Below are positions 1 to 6,137 of a stretch of DNA of 7,398 nt, piece by piece. This DNA is from Bacteroidota bacterium (GTDB lineage: Bacteria > Bacteroidota > Bacteroidia > Bacteroidales > UBA10428): contig JAJUGM010000162.1 of assembly GCA_029268165.1 (NCBI GenBank), positions 1 to 7,398 on the forward strand, given 5' to 3'. A model generated the notes under the pieces. It was not told the DNA's origin. It saw nothing but the letters and a program-made list of their open reading frames with translations, and searched no databases. The stretch's first letter is position 1; each line of letters opens with the position of its first letter. A program made the position numbers and the translations under genes.

Positions 1-843
1 AATGAATTGCTTAGAAGGAATGCTGAAGAGTTGCTGACTAAGAACACATTACTTGAAGAGCAGAAAAGGCAAATAAGCAATCAGGCGAAAAAGCTAAAAA
101 AACAAAAGGAGGAACTGCTTAAGCAAAAAGAAATGCTGCAGAACCTTAATGCTATGAAAGACAGATTATTTTCTGTAATAGCCCATGATCTTAAAGGGCC
201 GTTTCAGGGCATTCTGGGGCTAACTGACCTGATGGTCCGAAATTATGATGAAATGGGTGATGCGGAGAGAAAAGAGTTTATACAGGTTATTAATAATTCA
301 TCGGAGAATTTTTTTAATTTGCTTGAAAACCTCTTGCACTGGTCAAGGGCACAGTTAAGTCATATAGCATTTAACCCAGGTAGTTTTGAACTTAGTGAAG
401 TCATAAGTAACAACAAAGTACTGTTTAATGAACAATGTGCACGTAAGAAAATCACACTTGAAGAAAAGTATCATGGAGACACAAGAGTATATGCTGATAA
501 AAATATGATTGAAACAGTTTTCCGCAATTTAATCTCGAATGCTATTAAATTTACTCCTGAAGGTGGTTTAATCAGAATAATTGTAGAGGATTCAGGTACA
601 ATGAAAATGGTGTCAGTACAGGATACAGGTATAGGTATGGACAGGCAAATACTTAACAGTCTTTTTAAAACGAACAGGCCTGTTTCAAGGCAGGGTACAT
701 CGGGTGAACCGGGAACGGGGCTTGGATTATTAATTTGCCATGAATTCGTTCATAAAAACAATGGGAAAATATGGGCTGAAAGCACGCCAGGAAAAGGCAG
801 TACTTTTTTCTTCACTCTTCCTGCAGCGGAGGGTTCGTTGTGA
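1..843 (+). CDS. Sensor histidine kinase, C-terminal part (5' end outside window)
   Basis: This is the transmitter part of a two-component sensor kinase, which autophosphorylates on His and passes the phosphate to a response regulator. Residues are numbered from the codon at base 1. Residues 1-52 are a Lys/Glu/Gln/Leu-rich coiled coil. The HisKA H-box follows, with the phospho-accepting His62 (bases 184-186) in an IAHDLKGPF context. The HATPase_c domain has an N-box (176-184, NLISNAIKF), G1 box (208-213, DTGIGM), a short F-box region around 221-222 and a G2 box (238-243, GTGLGL), and it ends with the usual GKGSTFFFTLP strand. All key catalytic motifs are present. The frame is open at base 1, so the sensor region (in this sub-style often TPR repeats or a periplasmic domain) is missing. 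No receiver domain is fused at the C-terminus and no response regulator follows. It converges on the hydrogenase-related operon; a regulatory link is possible but not shown. Confidence 0.93.
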   Translation, partial: NELLRRNAEELLTKNTLLEEQKRQISNQAKKLKKQKEELLKQKEMLQNLNAMKDRLFSVIAHDLKGPFQGILGLTDLMVRNYDEMGDAERKEFIQVINNSSENFFNLLENLLHWSRAQLSHIAFNPGSFELSEVISNNKVLFNEQCARKKITLEEKYHGDTRVYADKNMIETVFRNLISNAIKFTPEGGLIRIIVEDSGTMKMVSVQDTGIGMDRQILNSLFKTNRPVSRQGTSGEPGTGLGLLICHEFVHKNNGKIWAESTPGKGSTFFFTLPAAEGSL

Positions 844-863
844 GACCTGTCTGAACAAACATG

Positions 864-886
864 GCAATATGGTATTGCGATTTTTT
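864..886 (+). terminator. Probable Rho-independent terminator of the histidine kinase gene
   Basis: A perfect 6-bp inverted repeat, GCAATA (864-869) and TATTGC (873-878), with a 3-base TGG loop, is followed by GA and six T residues (881-886). It starts 20 bases after the kinase stop codon, as expected for an intrinsic terminator on the plus strand. The stem is short and only one third G/C, so strength is uncertain. The T run overlaps the stop codon of the convergent gene (885-887). Read on the minus strand, the hairpin is preceded by an A run but is not followed by a good T run, so it is at best a weak terminator in that direction. Confidence 0.5.
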
Positions 887-1640
887 ATTTTACCCCAATC
901 AGATCGAGCACTCCGTTGATAAAGGTAAGCGGGTGCACGGGGTTACCGGGTACGTAAAGGTCAGCCCGATGCAGGGCCAGAAATTCCCTGTTGATGGCCT
1001 TACTGTTTTTGAACATACCTCCCCTGATGGCGTCAACACCGGCGAGAATGATGATTTTAGGTTCGGGAATGGCATCATAAGTCATTTTGAGTGCTTTGGC
1101 CATATTTTCTGACACCGGTCCGGTAATTACTATTCCATCGGCATGGCGGGGCGAAGCAACAAATTCAATTCCGTAGCGGCCCATATCAAAATTAACATTA
1201 CCGGCTGCATTGAGCTCCATTTCACATGAATTATCTCCTCCGGCCGATACCTGCCTGAGTTTCAGGGCATGCCTGAATAATCTGCGTATTTCGGGTCTTA
1301 CTGAATGATGGCTGAACTGAACAGGTTTATCTTCGCCTGCCCTTATTATCAGATTTTCGCGCCGGTTTGATGCCAGTTTATAATCATTTGTAAACCTTAT
1401 TCTGTTGGGTAACATAAAGCTGCATTCTTTGCAGAAAAGGCATTTGCCCATATCAATACTGAAGGGTGAGGCATTAATGGCACCTGCCGGACAGACTTTT
1501 TTAACCATATCGGCTTCTTCAGCTGTGATTGCTTTGTCAATTACCGGACGACCCGTGAGGTTATCTGAAACCTTTGCGTTTCTGAGATCAGGAATATACT
1601 GAATTCCGTGCCGGCGTAATATTTTGAATTCTCTTAACAT
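885..1640 (-). CDS. Fused ferredoxin (HyfH/NuoI-like) and small-subunit (HyfI/NuoB-like) protein of an Ehr-type complex
   Basis: This 251-residue protein joins two electron-transfer subunits that are separate in E. coli hydrogenase 4 and complex I. Residues 1-105 resemble HyfH/NuoI. They keep C50 (VCPAGAI) and C67-x2-C70-x2-C73, but the other four ferredoxin cysteine positions are A40, A43, V46 and L77, so one [4Fe-4S] cluster could form, not two. Residues 112-251 resemble HyfI/NuoB, shown by the LFRHALKLRQV entry, SPRHADGIVITGPV (163-176) and PEPKIIILAG (192-201). The proximal-cluster cysteines fall at D136, C139, D203 and N233, so three of four are replaced. It would sit in the cytoplasmic arm against the large subunit encoded just upstream (5-bp spacer), and it is the last gene of the operon. 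The ATG at 1640 fits the HyfH-like N-terminus. The frame is intact. Homology is clear; the function of a protein with these losses is unknown. Confidence 0.9.
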   Translation of the reverse strand: MLREFKILRRHGIQYIPDLRNAKVSDNLTGRPVIDKAITAEEADMVKKVCPAGAINASPFSIDMGKCLFCKECSFMLPNRIRFTNDYKLASNRRENLIIRAGEDKPVQFSHHSVRPEIRRLFRHALKLRQVSAGGDNSCEMELNAAGNVNFDMGRYGIEFVASPRHADGIVITGPVSENMAKALKMTYDAIPEPKIIILAGVDAIRGGMFKNSKAINREFLALHRADLYVPGNPVHPLTFINGVLDLIGVK

Positions 1641-1645
1641 AGCTT

Positions 1646-3166
1646 TTACAAATCAAATCCGCAGTATGACAGGTTAAAACTCTTATTATTTACCGGGAAG
1701 TTCGATATTTCCTCTTTCCTGACTGCAAGTGCAAGTGCCATCCAGTTGTGCAGTGAAGGGTCTTTTATTTTGTAATGAATGATATTCCCGTTATCATCAG
1801 TAATAGCAGTATGGCAGATTTCACCGCGCCAGCCTTCAGCAAGGCCTATAGCAAGCATGTTTTGGCGAAAAGAGAGGTTAAAATCAGGTTCAGGTAAATT
1901 CTTGTTATCAGTTAAACTGTTATATTGATCAATGAGCCTGAAAATATAATTGATTGACTCAATCACTTCTGCTTTTCGCAGCAATCCCCTGGCAAGCACA
2001 TCACCGCTGTCAAATGTAACTGATGAAATAATAGTGTCTTTGTATGCCATTGAAGGATGACTGATGCGTATGTCGCGGGCCAGTCCCGACATACGGGCTG
2101 CCATACCCACAGCTCCTATCTGCCTGACCTGTTCGTTTGATACCATGCCGCATTCTTCAAACCGGGCCAGCACACCCGGCAAAGAATAGATGCGGGCAGT
2201 AATTTCGGTAAATCGTTCTGAAATATCGTTAAGATTGCTTCGTAAAAGGGTAAGAAATTTTTTGTCGGGATAATAATGTGATCCGGCAGGCCTGATAAAT
2301 CCTTTGCCAAACCGGTTGCCGCACCATTCGAGCATAGTGTTGATGACAGTGGTACGCAGGGGTTCAAGTGATATTTGTCCCAACTGGTAAGCTATGTCGG
2401 TGCAGAGCGCTGCTGTATCGCCTATATGAATGGCTATACGTTCCATTTCGAGAGCAATACTTCGGATAATACCCAGTGGGGCAGGTTCGGCAAAATGTGT
2501 AAGTGTTTCTGCTATACCGGCATACGCTACAGAATGCCCTATGGTAGTATCTCCGGCAATTTGTTCGGCCAAAACAGCCTGCTGCAATAAGGCTTTGTGC
2601 TGAACAAAAAGATTTTCGATGCCCCGGTGCTGGTAACCCAGTTGTATCTCCAGATGCAGGATATTTTCACCGTTACAGATAAACCTGAAATGGCCGGGTT
2701 CAATTATTCCGGCATGCACAGGGCCAACGCCCACCTGATGCAATTCCTCAGAGGCAATAGAATAGAACGGATATGTAGTCGGAGTCTTGCTTCTGTCATA
2801 CCGGTTAAAGGCATACCGAAGGGGTTTCAGCCATGGATGACCGGTGAAATCAACACCATATTTTTCATGAATTTCCCTTTCGAAAACCTGCATAGCAGTA
2901 ATTTCAGCACTCAGGGCTTTAAGCTGTATGGTTTTCCCTGCCGGTTGCACATGTGACAACACATAAATGCTATGCTGTTTGTCATCGGCTATCAGACAAA
3001 AATATCTGATTTTTTTACCGTCGGGCCATCCGAAATAATTAAGGCAATGGTTCTGTTCGTGCTGCAAAAGAGAACGACAGCGGTCATAAAACTCATTATA
3101 ATCAACAACAGGAATTTCATTTAATGCAATGGCTCCGGGATTTGTATTGATTAAAGCATTTTCCAT
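1646..3166 (-). CDS. hyfG: HyfG-like large subunit (NuoC+NuoD fusion) lacking all NiFe ligands
   Basis: This 506-residue cytoplasmic-arm subunit combines a NuoC-like domain (about 25-120, with FEREIHEKYGVDFTGHPWL at 95-113) and a NuoD/hydrogenase large-subunit domain (about 140-506, with VGPVHAGIIEPGHFRF and LGYQHRGIENL). In group 4 hydrogenases two CxxC motifs bind NiFe. The first, in the E-R-x-C-G-x-C context, reads EQIAGDTTIGHS here, so the cysteines are A204 and T207. The second, DPCxxC near the C-terminus, reads DPSLHNW, giving S471 and N474. The protein ends in NKSFNLSYCGFDL with no sign of a C-terminal peptide to be cleaved on metal insertion. From memory, DPS-type C-termini of this kind are typical of energy-converting hydrogenase-related (Ehr) complexes. 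It starts 6 bp after the HyfF-like gene and ends 5 bp before the fusion gene. It is almost certainly not a hydrogenase. Confidence 0.93.
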   Translation of the reverse strand: MENALINTNPGAIALNEIPVVDYNEFYDRCRSLLQHEQNHCLNYFGWPDGKKIRYFCLIADDKQHSIYVLSHVQPAGKTIQLKALSAEITAMQVFEREIHEKYGVDFTGHPWLKPLRYAFNRYDRSKTPTTYPFYSIASEELHQVGVGPVHAGIIEPGHFRFICNGENILHLEIQLGYQHRGIENLFVQHKALLQQAVLAEQIAGDTTIGHSVAYAGIAETLTHFAEPAPLGIIRSIALEMERIAIHIGDTAALCTDIAYQLGQISLEPLRTTVINTMLEWCGNRFGKGFIRPAGSHYYPDKKFLTLLRSNLNDISERFTEITARIYSLPGVLARFEECGMVSNEQVRQIGAVGMAARMSGLARDIRISHPSMAYKDTIISSVTFDSGDVLARGLLRKAEVIESINYIFRLIDQYNSLTDNKNLPEPDFNLSFRQNMLAIGLAEGWRGEICHTAITDDNGNIIHYKIKDPSLHNWMALALAVRKEEISNFPVNNKSFNLSYCGFDL

Positions 3167-3172
3167 GTAATT

Positions 3173-4582
3173 TTATTTTAACAGGTCAGCAATAAGGTTT
3201 TCAATATATGGAATCTGATAAAAGCAATATAACATGGAGATAAGGAGCATGGAAAGCTGAAGCAGAAACAGCCAGATATTTTGTTTTACGGGTTGCGGAT
3301 TTTCCCCGGATGAGAAAAGAATAGAAAAAATTCTGGAGAATAAGCCAAAAAGCAAAAGTGAAACCATTATCGTTACAATTGCGAAAATAATATACTTTTT
3401 CTGTATAAGCAGGCCTTTAAACAGATTCAGTTCTGCAATAAAGTATCCCGACGGAGGAATTGCAGCAATAAAAATAAAGCCGGTCAAAAGAATTAGCGCG
3501 CCCCACTTATTGATTTCTAAATAGTTTTTGTTTTTAAAAATGTTATATGTTCCCGTAATTTTATGCAGGTACCCTGTTTGCAGGAACAGGACTGACTTCA
3601 CCAGGGAGTTCATCACAAGCAACAGAAAAGGTGCATAATGCCATGATTTACCTTGTCCCATTCCGATCAATACAAGTCCCATGATTTCGAGCGTGCTGTA
3701 TCCCAGAAGCCTTTTCAGGTTTTTGACTTTTAACATGTAGGCAGTGGCTATGAACACAGAAATAATGCCTGTAAAAACGAGCACATGATTCATCCAGATA
3801 ATAATTGCATGTGCTGAGAAGGCTGCATAAATCCGGTATATGGCTGTAAAACCTGCATTTACGAGCACAGTGGCCATCAGTGCACTTGCACTTGCAGGAG
3901 CGGCGTAATTGGCATCAATGCTGATGGTATAAAGCGGGAAAGTTTCGAGTTTAGCGCTGTATCCCAGCAATATAAACAGAAATGACAATTTAAGCCACAG
4001 CGGATCGGCAGTTATAATTGACTGTGCCATATTTTTGTAAAACAGAATGGAACTGCCTGATTCACTGCTGATGTTGCCGCCGACAAAGAGAATTCCGATA
4101 TAGGCAAGAGCTATTCCGGTGGAACTGATAAATACATATTTCCAAGCGGCTTCAAGCGCATTGCTATGCCGGTGGTGATAAATCAGAATGGTTACTGCAA
4201 TGGTAGTGGCTTCAATGAAAATCCATGTAATAACAGCATGATTGGCAAGGTAAACGCCATTTGCAGCAAAGAGGAGCCCGATTATACCTGAGTAAAACCG
4301 ATTCTGGGCAGGCACGGTTTCGTCGGTCATATAGCTGAAACTGTGAATAACAGCGACGAATCCGGTTAATGCTGATAACAGAATAAAAAGTACAGCCAGC
4401 GCATCGAAAGTAAAAAAACTTAAAATGGTTACACCCTTATTCATTAAGGCAAATGATGCTAACAGGCCATGAATCGCCATATAAATCAGGCTACCTGCTT
4501 TAAATATCCTTTTTGAAGGAAAAATATTAAGCAGTGCAATCAGCAATACTGAGATAATGAAATATGTAAGCGGCACAATCAT
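3173..4582 (-). CDS. hyfF: HyfF-like antiporter-type membrane subunit (NuoL/M/N, Mrp family)
   Basis: This 469-residue, highly hydrophobic protein with about 14 predicted membrane segments belongs to the proton-conducting antiporter-like family (Proton_antipo_M). Expected channel residues can be placed: TM5 glutamate E124 (WIFIEATTIA), TM7 lysine K211 (GYSAKLETFP), a cytosolic-side lysine K290 before LLGYSTLEIMG, the TM10 lysine K329 (NSLVKSVLFLQTG) and the TM12 glutamate E384. It would form part of the ion-translocating membrane arm. It is more divergent than the HyfB-like partner: the usual HTWLPDAH stretch after the TM7 lysine reads YTISIDANY (218-226), the polar residue after IE in the TM9 motif is I300, and the His of the HAL-x-K motif is N325. 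Its ATG lies 3 bp after the HyfE-like stop. The HyfF assignment over other NuoM/N-like names rests on gene order and on similarity to HyfF-type proteins. Confidence 0.88.
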   Translation of the reverse strand: MIVPLTYFIISVLLIALLNIFPSKRIFKAGSLIYMAIHGLLASFALMNKGVTILSFFTFDALAVLFILLSALTGFVAVIHSFSYMTDETVPAQNRFYSGIIGLLFAANGVYLANHAVITWIFIEATTIAVTILIYHHRHSNALEAAWKYVFISSTGIALAYIGILFVGGNISSESGSSILFYKNMAQSIITADPLWLKLSFLFILLGYSAKLETFPLYTISIDANYAAPASASALMATVLVNAGFTAIYRIYAAFSAHAIIIWMNHVLVFTGIISVFIATAYMLKVKNLKRLLGYSTLEIMGLVLIGMGQGKSWHYAPFLLLVMNSLVKSVLFLQTGYLHKITGTYNIFKNKNYLEINKWGALILLTGFIFIAAIPPSGYFIAELNLFKGLLIQKKYIIFAIVTIMVSLLLFGLFSRIFSILFSSGENPQPVKQNIWLFLLQLSMLLISMLYCFYQIPYIENLIADLLK

Positions 4583-4585
4583 AAA

Positions 4586-5221
4586 TTAATCTCTGAGTGA
4601 TGACAAACGATCAACTTTAAGGTCTCCATATCTCGAGCCGACCCGGGTAAGCAGCATGCCCAGTATGAGCACGGTGATGAGTATATCAAGCGTAATGCCT
4701 ATATTAATAAGCAGCGGGAAACGGTTGGTAAGCGAATAGGAAAACAGAATGGCTGCATTTTCAATCACAAGAAAGCCTACAAGATGAGAAAACATAAGCC
4801 GGTGTGTAATTATAAGAATCAACCCTGTAAACAGGGCAAAAAATGATGTAATCATGTAGATTTTTGCACTTTCATTAATATGCATAACACTTACAGCAGT
4901 AATAGATGCAAACAGGGCAATGAGGCTGAACAGAATGTTGTAACTTGCCGGCAGCGCATGTTTGTGGACACGTGAAATATTGGTAACTTTAAGAATACGG
5001 CTAAGCAATATCGGAATAATTATTGATTTAAATATAAGTGTTTCAAATAATAAGATAATAAACTCTATGGCTGTGGTTTTAATAACCTCGGCAAGGGTAA
5101 AGCTGAACATAAGCACACCCTGAAAGGCAAGTAAGGCAATATAACTTTTAAAACGCTCGGTATAAGCCAGGTATATCAGTGAAAACCCAAACAATACGCT
5201 TATGATTATTTTAATGTCCAT
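4586..5221 (-). CDS. hyfE: HyfE-like membrane subunit (NuoK-related)
   Basis: This 211-residue integral membrane protein has about seven hydrophobic segments and is close in length to E. coli HyfE. HyfE proteins carry a NuoK-like C-terminal half. Candidate channel carboxylates here are E60 in the FETLIFKSIIIP segment (with K65), E154 in GFLVIENAAILF and D179 in the following segment. The C-terminal tail (about 193-211) is short, charged and probably cytoplasmic. It would link the NuoH-like heel subunit to the antiporter-like subunits. Gene order supports this: it sits between the HyfC-like gene (21-bp spacer) and the HyfF-like gene (3-bp spacer), the same relative order as in hyf operons. The start ATG at 5221 has no visible Shine-Dalgarno sequence; the upstream bases are A/T-rich. 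Confidence 0.87.
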   Translation of the reverse strand: MDIKIIISVLFGFSLIYLAYTERFKSYIALLAFQGVLMFSFTLAEVIKTTAIEFIILLFETLIFKSIIIPILLSRILKVTNISRVHKHALPASYNILFSLIALFASITAVSVMHINESAKIYMITSFFALFTGLILIITHRLMFSHLVGFLVIENAAILFSYSLTNRFPLLINIGITLDILITVLILGMLLTRVGSRYGDLKVDRLSSLRD

Positions 5222-5242
5222 AATATATTATCAATCAATATG

Positions 5243-6130
5243 TTAAGAAAACAAAATAATAATAAAAATAACCATGGCAACAGCTGATACAGTGATGATA
5301 AAATGTGAATTCCGCTCCATGCGAAACCTTGCTTTAAATGACTCAATGAATCCGATGATTATGGCAAAAGAAAACTGAATGGCTGCGAAAATGGCTATTT
5401 TCAGCCATAAGTCAATGCCTGCCGGAATAGCAAAAAATGAAATGAAGGTTCCCCAGATGGCAAATTTGAGGTAATTGGCTATATGAATAAAAGCAAGGTC
5501 GGGGCCTGAAACATCAAGAACCATCACCTCGTGAATCATGGTCAGCTCAAGATGCGTTTTGGGGTCATCAATGGGTACCCTGCTGTTTTCTATCAGGGCG
5601 ATGCAGATTATGATAAATGTTGATGATAACGCAATAAGCGGCAGCGACTGGCTCATGGCAAGTGACCGGTAAAATTCATTGAATGAAATACCTCCGGTTA
5701 AAATAGAAACCGATGAAATCAGAAGAAAGAATGCCGGTTCGATGAGCAATCCAAACAATGCTTCACGTGCAGCGCCCATACCCTGAAAACTGCTGCCTGC
5801 ATCAAAGGCATTGATAATGATAAAAAAACGGCCAATAGCAAGCAGATATGCAAAAAGAAGAAAATCTCCCCTGAATGACAACAGAGGTGTAAATCCGGGA
5901 ACAGGGATAAATACTGATGAAGCCAGCACTGAAGCAAGAATTACCGACGGAGCAATATGGCTGATGAGGCTTCCGGATGAACTGATTACTGCTGATTTGT
6001 TAAGTAATACCCAGACATTTTTCCACGGTTGCAAAAGGCCGGGCCCCTTTCGCCCCGACAAAACACTACGTGTGCGCCCGATGATTCCGGGGAAAAAGAA
6101 TGCTGTTATGATGATTATTAGAACAGACAT
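5243..6130 (-). CDS. hyfC: HyfC-like membrane subunit (NuoH family, heel of the membrane arm)
   Basis: This 295-residue membrane protein with about eight hydrophobic segments is the NuoH-type subunit that joins the cytoplasmic and membrane arms. Family hallmarks are very well kept: GRKGPGLLQPW (26-36), GMGAAREALFG (117-127) and the acidic loop IENSRVPIDDPKTHLE (180-195) continuing into TMIHEVMVLD. In complex I these loops line the quinone tunnel and the start of the proton path (E181, D188, D189, E195 and E201 are the acidic positions here). It is slightly shorter than the usual 305-325 residues, mainly at the N-terminus, where one hydrophobic segment (1-16) precedes the first loop. The start at 6130 lies 7 bp after the HyfB-like stop. 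Retention of this coupling loop contrasts with the heavy loss of redox ligands in the two downstream subunits. Confidence 0.93.
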   Translation of the reverse strand: MSVLIIIITAFFFPGIIGRTRSVLSGRKGPGLLQPWKNVWVLLNKSAVISSSGSLISHIAPSVILASVLASSVFIPVPGFTPLLSFRGDFLLFAYLLAIGRFFIIINAFDAGSSFQGMGAAREALFGLLIEPAFFLLISSVSILTGGISFNEFYRSLAMSQSLPLIALSSTFIIICIALIENSRVPIDDPKTHLELTMIHEVMVLDVSGPDLAFIHIANYLKFAIWGTFISFFAIPAGIDLWLKIAIFAAIQFSFAIIIGFIESFKARFRMERNSHFIITVSAVAMVIFIIILFS

Positions 6131-6137
6131 GAACCGG

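Noticed and set aside
7..9. TTG as the start codon of the histidine kinase
   Set aside because: The frame is open to base 1 and the coiled coil already runs through codons 1-2; the protein is simply cut by the window edge.
861..1112. An 83-residue open frame on the plus strand starting at the terminator hairpin
   Set aside because: It is mostly antisense to the 3' end of the fusion gene, and its ATG abuts the hairpin stem.
885..1640. Pseudogene explanation for the missing cysteines
   Set aside because: The frame is intact, flanking motifs are well kept, and the loss in the ferredoxin domain removes exactly one cluster's ligand set.
2597..2956. A 119-residue open frame on the plus strand
   Set aside because: It is antisense to the NuoC/NuoD junction of the large-subunit gene, which has strong family motifs; no recognisable domain of its own.
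885..3166. Annotation as a functional group 4 NiFe hydrogenase or as NADH:quinone oxidoreductase
   Set aside because: All NiFe cysteines and most proximal-cluster ligands are absent, and there is no NADH-binding module in the window.
3881..3898. Short tandem repeat of TGCACT
   Set aside because: Two copies plus a degenerate third inside a coding sequence, explained by an Ala-Ser-Ala-Ser-Ala-Leu run in a membrane helix.
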